This document shows positions 10,101 to 17,323 of a DNA stretch of 64,000 bases, one piece after another. Position 1 is the first letter of the stretch. Every line of letters starts with the position of its first letter. Source of the DNA: DLAJ01 sp023663615 (GTDB lineage: Bacteria; Bacillota; Clostridia; Lachnospirales; Lachnospiraceae); assembly GCA_023663615.1 (NCBI GenBank), contig JAMPHA010000002.1, forward strand, positions 62,001 through 126,000, written 5' to 3'. Below the pieces are notes generated by a model that did not search any database, was not told the DNA's origin, and saw only the letters and a list, made by a program, of their open reading frames with translations. Position numbers and translations under genes: made by a program.

Positions 10101-10827
10101 ACGCCGACGTTTTCGCTCTCTGACCGGCTCCTCCTGCCTCTGCGCTTCGTCCGGATGCCGACGCTTTCGCTCTCTGGACGGCTCCTCCTGCTTCCGCGCT
10201 CCGTCCGGATGCCGACGCTTTCGCTCTCTGGACGGCTCCTCCTGCTTCCGCGCTTCGTCCGGATGCCGACGTTTTCGCTCTCTGGACGGCTCCTCCTGCC
10301 TCTGCGCTTCGTCCGGACGCCGACGCTTTCGCTCTCTGGACGGCTCCTCCTGCTTCCGCGCTCCGTCCGGATGCCGCTGTCCTTCTCTGCGCCTGCGCTC
10401 CCGCCTCTGCGCGCTCCCTGTCTCCCGCAGGACGGCGCACCTTTACCGGCTCCTCTGTAATCTTTGTTTCTCCTGCATTCAGCGCCGGAAGCTCGCTCGT
10501 CTCATAAGTCACTTCTTTGACCGGTGCATTCGCGTACTCCGCGTTTTTCTTCCGCGCATCGAAAGCGGACAAAGCCGCCTCTTTCGCCTGTCCGCCCTGC
10601 GCGGCCCCCGCGGACGCCGCCTCTTTCGCTCTTTGACCGGCTCCTCCTGCTTCCGCGCTCCGGCCGGACGCCGCTGTTCCACGTGCCGCCCCTAAAGACG
10701 CTTTGCTCTTTTGTACCGCCCTGGGTGCAGACGAAACGCCTAACAGATTCAGAGGATCAAATAATTCTTCTTCCTCATCATCTATGTATGGCATTTTTAT
10801 CTGTCGTGACTGCTGTTTCTGATCCAT
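7159..10827 (-). CDS. Giant membrane-anchored GH25 muramidase with Big_2 domains
   Basis: 1222 residues from the ATG at 10827 (GGGG 7 bases upstream; an upstream in-frame start at 10872 is less likely). Order: an N-terminal region of about 300 residues with five to six copies of an 18-residue repeat containing GRSAEAGGAVQRAK; a lysine run and one membrane helix (about 304-328); a SpaA/prealbumin-like beta domain (about 390-485); a Thr/Pro linker (about 580-648); three Big_2 domains (about 649-930); cell-wall-binding repeats with GWQTIDNATYYFDKNG (about 942-1024); and a C-terminal GH25 domain (about 1026-1221) with GIDVSKWNG and IFIDTE. The positively charged residues before the helix predict that the repeat region stays in the cytoplasm while the muramidase faces the wall. 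This is unusual for a lysozyme. It is paralogous to the 492-residue protein nearby. Confidence 0.88.
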   Translation of the reverse strand: MDQKQQSRQIKMPYIDDEEEELFDPLNLLGVSSAPRAVQKSKASLGAARGTAASGRSAEAGGAGQRAKEAASAGAAQGGQAKEAALSAFDARKKNAEYANAPVKEVTYETSELPALNAGETKITEEPVKVRRPAGDRERAEAGAQAQRRTAASGRSAEAGGAVQRAKASASGRSAEAGGAVQRAKTSASGRSAEAGGAVQRAKASASGRSAEAGGAVQRAKASASGRSAEAGGAGQRAKTSASGRSAEAGGARRGTSVHTRDAVRYGDETEQSAKKKKKKSEASFGERMSAFFEEKFASFTKMDWLVCGTGIVILLAVITLACVFFVRSADQDDGATTMEDVGHALADLGIVGKSGLVAIADAQQAKQPVITPEAGGDEPGIPEEEEDPEAVISVRVSLTSVEKDLKVKFTNSATGKLINNAAFRVTLTPPSGSEIVYEDDDMDGIIYHNAMTPGTYGVKVEAPERYEIVECASSVQVRDTIVYEKIEVADEIKTEAEVNVALEDTQMNAVIEQETVTGTLPDTVEWVESTKTTINNDAGYSEIPKTAITDPTLVAGRTFYALAEQRTGDNTGSARTNNEGDPTETPTEQPTGTTTPATETTDTPSPTPTDTPTPTPDPTDTPSPAPTDTPTPSPTPADTPTPTEAPATAKTVTLDKTTLAVALGTEQTLTATLEMTDGTKYTDKNHLAWSSSNPNVATVDENGKVKAVGAGTAKITVTSKEKDADGNLLTDLLTATCEVTVSTTLSVKLDKDKAEVYTGTKLTLVATVVKNGTTTTSATQGVVTWTSSDKAIAAVDEKTGEITPVKEGTVTISATTVDKDANGYHLTVSCTVTVKKGELSIKMDKDKAELAVGAKLTLVATVVKNGTTATSAVETWVTWTSSDPAIAAVNERTGEVTGMKAGTVTITATTVDKDVNGNQLSAACTVTVKGDASTDTTTKLKDVNGNQVYIKNASGSYVEATLSDYYSAEKFYIKSATQYKYTGWQTIDNATYYFDKNGNYVTGKQVIQGVEYTFANNGVLSMGNGTFGIDVSKWNGNINWTAVKNSGVSYVIIRCGFRGSTQGALIEDAMFRKNIEGAQAAGIQVGVYFYTQAVNEVEAVEEASMVLALVQKYRISYPIFIDTEASGGRADGISRETRTAVCRAFCETIRNAGYTPGIYASKSWFLDKLNASSLSSYKIWLAQYATKPTYTGRYDLWQYSDKGTINGITGKVDVNYSYLGY
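10073..10395. repeat. 54-bp in-frame tandem repeat in the GH25 gene
   Basis: Unit starts at 10126, 10180, 10234, 10288 and 10342 give an exact 54-base period, with a degenerate copy on the upstream side and a related one near 10610-10680. The unit encodes an 18-residue Ala/Gly/Arg/Ser-rich peptide. Copies differ at few positions, so copy number is likely to vary between strains. Confidence 0.85.
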
Positions 10828-10905
10828 AAATAACCCCATTTCCGTACATTGCAGCGATCGCATCTTGGGCATATTTCGGGCACATTCTGCAACCGCTTCC
10901 TGTAC

Positions 10906-10934
10906 ATTTTACCATTATCCGTTTCTTTAAGCAA
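10906..10934 (-). promoter_or_regulatory. Promoter for the large GH25 gene
   Basis: On the minus strand TTGCTT (10929-10934) and TAAAAT (10906-10911) are separated by 17 bases, and TGG before the -10 makes an extended TGn motif. It lies about 80 bases upstream of the chosen ATG. A short palindrome (10968-10984, CGTCTA stem) lies just upstream. Confidence 0.55.
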
Positions 10935-11038
10935 CCAAAGATGCCCTTTTTCCGCATGAATTTTGCCCGTCTATTTATTAGACGCGCGCAAAATCAAATG
11001 GTTTGTGACAATTTTTTCCGTTATTTATCGCGAAACTC

Positions 11039-11067
11039 TTGACATTTATCGCAAAAATAGTCACAAT
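11039..11067 (+). promoter_or_regulatory. Promoter for the zinc-ribbon gene
   Basis: TTGACA (11039-11044), a 17-base spacer and CACAAT (11062-11067) lie about 50 bases before the gene start. TTTATCGC occurs twice with a 21-base period (11024 and 11045) across the -35 box, and TTGTGAC/GTCACAA form inverted copies on either side. These are possible operator sites. The region from 10828 to 11117 otherwise holds only the divergent GH25 promoter. Confidence 0.55.
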
Positions 11068-11117
11068 TGTAGTACTACTTTTACATTTTCTGTCTTTGCA
11101 AGAAAGAGGCTAGCGTC

Positions 11118-11444
11118 ATGATGTATGTACATTACTGTAAACGCTGTTCCAGAATTCATATGTTAAACGGACATAAAATGTATTGTCCGAAATGCGAACA
11201 GCCCTTAACGGAACTTCGGATACCTTATATGGAATACGTAAGTATGGACCGCGAAGAACGGGAACTGTTCCGGCGCGACTGTCAGAACGAAACCGTGCTC
11301 GAACAGCTTTCCGCACATTACCGCATGTACAAATACAGCAAATGGTACAAAAAGCTTCAGGAAGCGAACAGGACCGTCCAGCCGGATGCCGTTGCATTCT
11401 GCATGGCGGAAAATTCTGTTACGCACAGCTCTCCGGCACCTTAA
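11118..11444 (+). CDS. Small zinc-ribbon protein
   Basis: 108 residues beginning MMYVHYCKRCSRIHMLNGHK. Two Cys pairs (CKRC near residue 7 and CPKC near residue 23) separated by about 15 residues form a zinc-ribbon knuckle. The remainder is charged and helical with no membrane segment. GAGG lies 8 bases before the ATG. The family was not recognised beyond the metal-binding motif; such proteins may bind nucleic acid or act as accessory factors. It is divergent from the large GH25 gene and ends before an intrinsic terminator, so it appears monocistronic. Function is unknown. Confidence 0.7.
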   Translation: MMYVHYCKRCSRIHMLNGHKMYCPKCEQPLTELRIPYMEYVSMDREERELFRRDCQNETVLEQLSAHYRMYKYSKWYKKLQEANRTVQPDAVAFCMAENSVTHSSPAP

Positions 11445-11500
11445 ATTTCTTGCAGGCGTCACGCATACCAAAACAAGAGCCGGATGCGTTTTTCAAAAGC

Positions 11501-11535
11501 AAAAAAGACCAGCCTTCGACCGACCGGTCTTTTTT
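11501..11535 (+). terminator. Intrinsic terminator after the zinc-ribbon gene
   Basis: Perfect arms AAAAAAGACC (11501-11510) and GGTCTTTTTT (11526-11535) enclose a 15-base loop, ending in a T-run on the plus strand. This is a canonical Rho-independent terminator about 60 bases after the stop codon. Confidence 0.8.
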
Positions 11536-11577
11536 GTTTTGCCTTTTCGATTCTTTTCATGGACATTCTGAAAAAAA

Positions 11578-11583
11578 TATACT
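11578..11583 (+). promoter_or_regulatory. Candidate -10 box for the SGNH-like gene
   Basis: TATACT lies 50 bases before the start codon in an A-rich stretch, downstream of the intrinsic terminator. No convincing -35 hexamer is seen at 16-18 bases upstream, so the promoter is tentative. Confidence 0.35.
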
Positions 11584-11632
11584 AAAATGGGGAAAGATAT
11601 TACAGGTATACCAAATGAGAAAGGACAACCTT

Positions 11633-12652
11633 ATGGGACACAGACATCCGATCGATGAAGAATATGAAGACGGGGGAAAAGGCTTTTTTTCCGGTCAGCG
11701 GCTGATGATATTGATCCCGCTCGCCGCAATTGTTCTCGTTATTATTTTTTGTATTGCGAAAGTTCTGATCTGGGACAAAGGGACGCACTTCCGGTACGAC
11801 GCGCCGGAGGATCTCTCCGTTCTGGACTCCGATCCGATGGATTATTACTGCTCCATGGATCCCGAACTGCTTGCAGGGCGCGACGACAAGGAAACCCAGA
11901 TCCTGTTTCTCGGCGATGATATTCTGACCTATGGCTCGCAGGAAAGCAGCATCCCGGTCCGGACTGCGGCGGCTACGGGCGCGACCGTCTACAATTGCGC
12001 GTTTCCCGGTTCCAGTTTTGCAAGCCGCTATGAAACTTTCAACGAGGAATACTGCACGGATGTATTTTCGTTCGTGCGCATTGCCTATTGCATCAAATCG
12101 GGAGATTTCACACTGCTCGATGCCTACAAAACCGAAGCAGATATTTACGATCCGTCCTTTGACACGGCGGTCACGCAGCTCCAGATGATCGACTTTAATC
12201 AGATCGACATGATCTTTCTCGGCTATGGGACTCATGATTACTTAAACGGATACGCGACCGCGGACGCCGATAACCAGAAGTCGGTCACTTCCATGACCGG
12301 CGCGCTCTATACGGGAATCGACGTGATTCATGAGGCCTATCCTCATATCCGTTTTATCGTGCTTGCACCGACATTCTGTTTTTATGATGAGGGAAACGGC
12401 ACATTAAGTCCCGGAGACGTCCGCCGCGTCGGCGCTTCGGATGAGAACCTCGGCGGCTATGTCGTCGCCCTGCATGCCATGTGCGAGCTGGCAGGTTCCT
12501 CGTTTCTCGACACCTACTTCGGTATCCCGCTGAGCGCCGAGAACGCGCAGGAATATTTAGTGGACACCATTCATGTCAATGATGAGGTGCGCAGACTGAT
12601 CGCCGACAGGGTGATCGACTTCATCGAAAACAAACTGAAAATTTATTCATAA
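11633..12652 (+). CDS. SGNH-hydrolase-like membrane-anchored protein lacking the catalytic Ser
   Basis: 339 residues from the ATG at 11633, which has AAAGGA 7-8 bases upstream; an ATG at 11615 is possible. One membrane helix (about 24-46) anchors an extracellular domain laid out like an SGNH/GDSL esterase. Block I reads LFLGDDILTYG, with Asp where the nucleophilic Ser would be. Block III reads LGYGTHDYLNG, resembling GxND. The C-terminal block reads VDTIHVND, keeping the Asp-x-x-His pair. Related proteins O-acetylate or deacetylate surface glycans. The missing Ser suggests an inactive or altered enzyme, so the catalytic role is uncertain. The 3' end overlaps the convergent epimerase gene by 10 bases. 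Confidence 0.75.
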   Translation: MGHRHPIDEEYEDGGKGFFSGQRLMILIPLAAIVLVIIFCIAKVLIWDKGTHFRYDAPEDLSVLDSDPMDYYCSMDPELLAGRDDKETQILFLGDDILTYGSQESSIPVRTAAATGATVYNCAFPGSSFASRYETFNEEYCTDVFSFVRIAYCIKSGDFTLLDAYKTEADIYDPSFDTAVTQLQMIDFNQIDMIFLGYGTHDYLNGYATADADNQKSVTSMTGALYTGIDVIHEAYPHIRFIVLAPTFCFYDEGNGTLSPGDVRRVGASDENLGGYVVALHAMCELAGSSFLDTYFGIPLSAENAQEYLVDTIHVNDEVRRLIADRVIDFIENKLKIYS

Positions 12653-13644
12653 TGGTAATATTCCTTGAACCATGCGACAAATTCTTTCAGACCGTCTTCA
12701 ATGGATGTATCCGGCTTAAAATCGTAATCACGCATCAGGTCGGATACATCCGCATAAGTCTGGTACACGTCTCCCGGCTGCATCGGGAGATATTCTTTTT
12801 TGGCCTCCCTGCCAAGGCAGCGCTCCAGCGTCTCGATAAAATCCATCAGTTTCACAGGCTTGTTATTTCCGATATTGTAAATCTTGTAGGCGGCGCCCAG
12901 ATCGTCCTTTGCAGGCGGATTGCCGAGAATGTTCACAACGCCCGTGACGATGTCGTCAATATAAGTGAAGTCCCGCATCATATCGCCGTTGTTGTAAATC
13001 TGGATCGGTTCTCCCTCCATGATCTTTTTCGCGAATTTGAAATACGCCATATCGGGGCGTCCCATCGGTCCGTAAACCGTGAAAAAACGAAGCCCCGTCG
13101 CCTTGATGCCGTACAGCTTACAGTAGGCATATGCCATCAGCTCGTCCGACTTCTTTGTCGCCGCATACAGGCTGACCGGGCGGTCCACCTTGTCCGCCGT
13201 CTCAAACGGCACCTTGTTATTCCCGCCATAAACGGAGCTCGACGACGCATAAACGAGATGCTGTACGGGATAATGCCGGCACGCTTCCAGAATCCGGTAA
13301 AAACCGATGACGTTCGATTCGATGTAGGAATCCGGGTTATCAATACTGTAGCGCACGCCCGCCTGCGCGCCGAGATTGACGACAATGTCCGGCCGGTATT
13401 GCTCAAACACCTCTCTGACGTCGTTTTCTTCCGCAAGATTTCCCTTTACAAACGTATATTTTTCCCGCTGCATCAGGTATTTCAGGCGTTCTTCTTTCAA
13501 CCTCACGTCATAATAATCCGTCAGACTGTCAAAGCCGATGACGCGCGCGCCCCGCTCCAGCAGGCGTTTGGATAAAAAATAACCGATAAAACCCGCTCCT
13601 CCCGTGATCAGATAGATTTTACCCGTATCAAGTTCCTTCCTCAT
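12643..13644 (-). CDS. UDP-glucuronate 4-epimerase (CapI-like)
   Basis: A 333-residue extended SDR epimerase. It has the NAD-binding motif TGGAGFIGYFL, the motif GAQAGVRYSIDNPDSYIESN that marks the CapI/LspL subgroup acting on UDP-glucuronic acid, SSSSVYGGN with the catalytic Ser, and YAATKKSDE as Tyr-x-x-x-Lys. The expected product is UDP-galacturonic acid, made from UDP-glucuronate supplied by the Ugd at 23101-24342. GAGGG precedes the ATG. A general UDP-glucose epimerase role is less likely because of the subgroup motifs. Confidence 0.88.
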   Translation of the reverse strand: MRKELDTGKIYLITGGAGFIGYFLSKRLLERGARVIGFDSLTDYYDVRLKEERLKYLMQREKYTFVKGNLAEENDVREVFEQYRPDIVVNLGAQAGVRYSIDNPDSYIESNVIGFYRILEACRHYPVQHLVYASSSSVYGGNNKVPFETADKVDRPVSLYAATKKSDELMAYAYCKLYGIKATGLRFFTVYGPMGRPDMAYFKFAKKIMEGEPIQIYNNGDMMRDFTYIDDIVTGVVNILGNPPAKDDLGAAYKIYNIGNNKPVKLMDFIETLERCLGREAKKEYLPMQPGDVYQTYADVSDLMRDYDFKPDTSIEDGLKEFVAWFKEYYHYE

Positions 13645-13665
13645 TCTAATGACCCTCTTTTTTCT

Positions 13666-14469
13666 TTATTCTTTGATGGAAAAACCGTTGTGCCGCGCGG
13701 CAAGCCACCCTTCCATATAAATATCATAACCGTCCACCGTCGCAATATGATAAAAGGAATAATCTTCCATATTTCCATTCATCTGTTTGATGTGGTGCAC
13801 GACAACGCACTCCGTCCTGTTCGCACGCGCGAGCGTCGCAAGCTTCTCCGCGTCGAGGATCGGCGCCTCGATCGCATCGTACAGTTCGTTGTGCGCGTTC
13901 CAACGGTCGATAATGACCTCCCGCCCATAGGGCGATACGATCTCCGCCGTATACTGTCTGGTGTATTCGATCAGACTGAGCGGAAACGCCGCAACAACCA
14001 TGTATTCCACATCGTCATTCAGAATTTCGTCACATACATTGATCGCCGCCTGCGGAAGATGCTGCGGATTCTCCGCAAGCGTATAGTTTCCGCTTTTGAA
14101 CACATTCTTCCCCCCCGCCATCACAACTGCGATTCCCGCCGCGCACACGAATACCCGGATGGCTTTATGTTCCCCGTTCACCGCCGCGTGACAGACCGCA
14201 TAGCAGACCGTCGCCGCGCAGGGCAGCAGCCAGAGCTGGCGATAAAAGATCTCGTTATCCATGATCGTGTGTATGATCACATGCGCTGTCGGCGGAAACA
14301 CAAACAAAAGAAGCACCGTAAACGGAACATATAAAAAGAGCAGGCGTTTCTGTTTTTCTTTTTCCGCGGCAAAAAGATAACACACAGCCAGCAGATAGCA
14401 GGTCAGATAGAGGCTCTCTCCTTTATAACTGCGCAGCGTTTCCGCGATGATATGCGTTGTCTCCCCCAT
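13666..14469 (-). CDS. Membrane protein of unknown function (267 aa)
   Basis: Four or five hydrophobic segments lie in the N-terminal half (about 18-160) and a soluble C-terminal domain of about 110 residues follows (NVCDEILNDDVEYMVVAAFP, then WNAHNELYDAIEAP, then ECVVVHHIKQMNG). AGGAGGG lies before the ATG. It follows the 403-residue membrane protein by 48 bases on the same strand. The pair may act as one unit, and together they resemble a single large GT-C-like protein split in two. No catalytic motif was recognised. Confidence 0.55.
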   Translation of the reverse strand: MGETTHIIAETLRSYKGESLYLTCYLLAVCYLFAAEKEKQKRLLFLYVPFTVLLLFVFPPTAHVIIHTIMDNEIFYRQLWLLPCAATVCYAVCHAAVNGEHKAIRVFVCAAGIAVVMAGGKNVFKSGNYTLAENPQHLPQAAINVCDEILNDDVEYMVVAAFPLSLIEYTRQYTAEIVSPYGREVIIDRWNAHNELYDAIEAPILDAEKLATLARANRTECVVVHHIKQMNGNMEDYSFYHIATVDGYDIYMEGWLAARHNGFSIKE

Positions 14470-14517
14470 ACGGTCCCTCCTCTCTTATGCCGGCAAAAGT
14501 GCGCGAAGCGCGATTTT

Positions 14518-15729
14518 TTAGTAAATCCGCAGCAGCCAGATATAAATGATCCCATACAGAAATGCGGGTATGATGCAGAGCGCTATGCGCAGGCACTTCC
14601 GAAAACTTCTTTGCGTGACCAGGCAGTATAACGCCGTGATACCGTACAGCGCCGAGAGCAGATAAACGGACGCCGTCGTGGTAAAGACTCCCGCAACGCT
14701 CAAAAGCATCAGCAATATCAGATAGACCGTCTTCCATTCGGTCAGCACCCGGTAGAGCAGATAAAACGCAAGCGGCAGAATGATATTGGCAAACACAGCC
14801 TTTCCCTGCCACGTCCTTGTATACAAAAAGGTCTCCGGCGTATAGATAGACACGTTCCCCCACAAATACCATACCTGGATCAGCAGGACAAACAGCGGCA
14901 CCACGCTTTTATTTTTGGCAAATAACGCTTTTCCGACCAGCGCGTATACGCCATAACACAGCATGAGCAGCACCGGCCCCAGCACGGCATGAGCCGCCGC
15001 CGCCGGATGCAGGATGCACACCCGCCCAAGCCATGTCACAAAGACCGGCAGCACGGCAAGCGCATGACGCACGTCCAGACCTCCGAGCGGCGAACCGGTG
15101 TAGGAATCCCGCTGAAACATCGTATCCACAAAGTCCGTGATCACCGACTGCGCGATATAATAGGAGTCATCCCCGTTCAGGTGATTATAATAATAGAAAA
15201 AAATCATCTGCGCCGCCACCGATACGATCACGACGCCCCAAAGGAGCCACGCCCACCAGGCGGTCTTATCCTTTGCGGCTTCCCCGACCGTCTCGTTCCC
15301 GTCCGTCTCGTTCCCGTCCGTCTCGTTCCCGTCCGTCTCGTTCCCCACCGTCTCGTTCCCGTCCGTCTCCGCGAGCGGCTCCTCACCCGTTTCGGATGCG
15401 CGCCCGCCGCCAGTCCGTGCCCCGGCACGTTTTCTATCCCTGCATAATATGACCGCCGCTGTGATCACGGAAACGGCCGCCGCAATCAAAAGAACAAGAT
15501 TATATACCCGATAAAAGCTGCTGAATTTGCCAAGCGTTACCACATAGGGCGTACAGACAAGCTCGAACAGCACAAAAACAACGATCCAGCCAAATACATA
15601 GGCGTTCAGAAAAAAGCCGCGTCCCTCATGACGCCGTAAGCGCGCAGCAAAAAAAGAACCGCACATCAACGGCAGCACACACATCACGATGAAAATCCGC
15701 ACAACCGTTGCCACTGGCAGTACGCCCAT
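14518..15729 (-). CDS. Polytopic membrane protein with GNETD repeat (403 aa)
   Basis: About ten membrane segments. A hydrophilic loop between the third and fourth carries a run of five-residue repeats (GNETD/GNETV) near residues 118-150. The motif NGDDSYYIAQSVITDFVDTM after it is typical of a family of Firmicute membrane proteins found in glycan clusters, possibly DUF6077; that name is recalled, not verified. GGGGAG lies before the ATG. A GT-C-like sugar transfer role is plausible from topology and the Asp-Asp pair after a membrane segment, but is unproven. Confidence 0.55.
   Translation of the reverse strand: MGVLPVATVVRIFIVMCVLPLMCGSFFAARLRRHEGRGFFLNAYVFGWIVVFVLFELVCTPYVVTLGKFSSFYRVYNLVLLIAAAVSVITAAVILCRDRKRAGARTGGGRASETGEEPLAETDGNETVGNETDGNETDGNETDGNETVGEAAKDKTAWWAWLLWGVVIVSVAAQMIFFYYYNHLNGDDSYYIAQSVITDFVDTMFQRDSYTGSPLGGLDVRHALAVLPVFVTWLGRVCILHPAAAAHAVLGPVLLMLCYGVYALVGKALFAKNKSVVPLFVLLIQVWYLWGNVSIYTPETFLYTRTWQGKAVFANIILPLAFYLLYRVLTEWKTVYLILLMLLSVAGVFTTTASVYLLSALYGITALYCLVTQRSFRKCLRIALCIIPAFLYGIIYIWLLRIY
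15286..15370. repeat. 15-bp coding minisatellite
   Basis: GTCCGTCTCGTTCCC is repeated in tandem at 15301, 15316 and 15331, with variants on both sides. It encodes the GNETD/GNETV loop repeats of the 403-residue membrane protein. The near-identical copies suggest recent slippage; the 15-base unit preserves frame. Confidence 0.85.
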
Positions 15730-15844
15730 GTTTTTTCTCCCCTTTTTTATTCTGGTGCAGGAAGCGGCAGTTCTGTCTGCACTTCCCTGCCCCGCGCAAG
15801 TCCCGCGTCACGGTTTCCGTCACGCGCCTCCGCCTGCGGATTCC

Positions 15845-15963
15845 TGCCTCACGCCGCTGTTACTCCCGCGTTACGGTTTCAGACCGCACAAAACCCGCCT
15901 GCGGGCTCCTGCCTCACGCCGCCTGTTACCCGCACATCACGGTTTCAGACCGCACAAAACCCG
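15845..15963. repeat. Direct repeat pair spanning the acyltransferase 3' end
   Basis: Two related blocks of about 55 bases share CTCACGCCGC and TTTCAGACCGCACAAAACCC. The second block forms the last codons of the acyltransferase, and an incomplete third copy lies near 15805-15840. The intergenic stretch from 15730 to 15936 appears to be built mostly from this repeat and holds no gene. Confidence 0.65.
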
Positions 15964-16968
15964 CGTCAGTTTCAGACGCTTCAAGATAAAACACGTCACG
16001 ATAAGCACGATCGCCGTATCCGCCGCAAAATTTCCCAAAATGAGCAGCAGCGGCATCTTGACTCCCATCACGCGGATGAGCAGCGTTCTTGTCACAACAA
16101 GCGCATAGCCGTCCAGCAGGTACATTTGCAGGGAATACTTGCCGCAAAGCGTGAAAAAATCATCGACCATACGGCTGCGTCCCTGCATCCGCTTCACCAC
16201 ACAGTATACAATATAACAGATCGCAAGCGGCGTTATCAATTCCAATAACCGCCGGATCACATGACCGACCAGCATGTCCGCAAACAGCTTCGCGCCCAGA
16301 TAAACCATCCAATGCTGATTCATCAGCAGATAAAAACCAACAGCGCCGACCAAAAGCGCAGGCAGCAAAAAACGCACGCGCACACGCACGCCTTCTTCTT
16401 TTTTCTTCCGCAGGATCATACCGATCAAAAAATAGATTCCAAAGGTACTGCTGTTCCTAAGCGAGAGTTCTGCCGGAACATAGCGGTAAAACACATACAG
16501 GACCATCGCCAGAAAAAAGACTACAGCCGTTCCGCCTTTTTTTTGCATCAGCCTGCCGCAAAGCGGCGCAATCAGAAAAATCGTAAACAAAGACAACAAA
16601 AACCAATCGTTGGCTCCGTATAAAAAAAACTCCTTCAACGCCCCCTGCCAGTCAACCGCGCGGTGAACAAACGGATTCGGTACGACACGGATCAGCGTAT
16701 CCGCCGCGCCGAACACAAGATGCGGCACCAAAATTCTCTGCACTTTTCCCGCCAGATAGGTGCCATACTGCCCCCGGTATTGAAAGCAGAAACCGGAAAT
16801 CAGGAAAAAAAGCGGCATTTCCACCATCCACAAAAAGCTCTGCAGATACCTGCACCACAAGTTCTGCGTCAGATCCACGGGATACACCAAAATAGAATGA
16901 TAGAGCAATACCATCAGGATCGCGACGCCTCTTAACTTGTCCAATTCAGGATAATACTTTTTTGTCAC
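15937..16968 (-). CDS. Acyltransferase family 3 membrane protein
   Basis: A 343-residue integral membrane protein with about ten helices. It opens with the family signature YYPELDKLRGVAILMVLLYH, which contains the catalytic-type His after the first helix, and continues with MPLFFLISGFCF. Acyltransferase-3 (NolL/OafA/WecH-like) proteins transfer acyl groups, usually acetyl, onto surface polysaccharides. The start is GTG with GGAGGG 5 bases upstream. The C-terminal residues LCGLKP are encoded inside a direct repeat. It has its own promoter at 17119-17147 and a long 5' leader carrying a strong hairpin. The acceptor sugar is unknown. Confidence 0.88.
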   Translation of the reverse strand: MTKKYYPELDKLRGVAILMVLLYHSILVYPVDLTQNLWCRYLQSFLWMVEMPLFFLISGFCFQYRGQYGTYLAGKVQRILVPHLVFGAADTLIRVVPNPFVHRAVDWQGALKEFFLYGANDWFLLSLFTIFLIAPLCGRLMQKKGGTAVVFFLAMVLYVFYRYVPAELSLRNSSTFGIYFLIGMILRKKKEEGVRVRVRFLLPALLVGAVGFYLLMNQHWMVYLGAKLFADMLVGHVIRRLLELITPLAICYIVYCVVKRMQGRSRMVDDFFTLCGKYSLQMYLLDGYALVVTRTLLIRVMGVKMPLLLILGNFAADTAIVLIVTCFILKRLKLTRVLCGLKP

Positions 16969-17036
16969 TGTTTCCCTCCGCTCCGCAGTACACGCGGCAA
17001 ATCTTCGATTTCCCGCGTCAGGGCTTTCGCCCTGTC

Positions 17037-17095
17037 CGGATCAGAACAAAACCCGATCTGACTGCAAGCAGTCAATCGGGTTCTGTTCTGATCCG
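17037..17095. repeat. 59-base imperfect palindrome in the acyltransferase leader
   Basis: Arms of about 28 bases (CGGATCAGAACA... against ...TGTTCTGATCCG) fold with a few mismatches around an AA loop at 17066. A smaller GGGC/GCCC hairpin follows at about 17019-17034. Both lie between the minus-strand promoter (17119-17147) and the GTG start at 16968. There is no U-tract, so a simple terminator is unlikely. Confidence 0.75.
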
Positions 17096-17118
17096 GGTAC
17101 TGCTCAATGCTTATGCAT

Positions 17119-17147
17119 ATTATAGCCGAAATGGGGGCGGAATACAA
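17119..17147 (-). promoter_or_regulatory. Promoter for the acyltransferase gene
   Basis: On the minus strand TTGTAT (17142-17147), a 17-base spacer and a perfect TATAAT (17119-17124). It lies about 150 bases upstream of the GTG start, leaving a structured leader. It is divergent from the promoter at 17158-17186. The 355-base gap 16969-17323 holds these promoters and the palindrome but no gene. Confidence 0.7.
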
Positions 17148-17157
17148 CTTTCTATAT

Positions 17158-17186
17158 TTGACATCGGCGAATATTTATATGATAAT
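17158..17186 (+). promoter_or_regulatory. Promoter for the GT2 gene
   Basis: TTGACA (17158-17163), a 17-base spacer and GATAAT (17181-17186), matching 6/6 and 5/6 of the sigma-A consensus. The leader to the start codon is about 130 bases. Confidence 0.75.
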
Positions 17187-17323
17187 AAGAATGAAAGAAG
17201 AGGTTCCTGTGAAAACTTTTTGCACACGGGACGATTTTGAATAACAGGTAAATCTTCTCTATTTATCAACAGGCAATCGCGAATCGCCTGCCTTTGTCAA
17301 ACCAGAAAGGAGCACAGACATCT

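Noticed and set aside
10073..10395. CRISPR-like array
   Set aside because: Units are contiguous with no unique spacers and lie in frame in a coding region; the same holds for the 27-bp repeats at 22984.
10051..10695. 214-codon plus-strand frame over the 54-bp repeats
   Set aside because: It is a by-product of the tandem repeat, with repeated low-complexity peptide and no ribosome site.
3522..10827. GH25 muramidases as release enzymes of the injection system
   Set aside because: They lie about 17 kb or more away inside the rhamnose block, are membrane-anchored, and one is translationally coupled to rmlA.
13666..15729. One membrane protein gene broken by a stop
   Set aside because: Each part has its own good ribosome site and start with 48 bases between them, so two genes are the simpler reading, though a split ancestor is possible.
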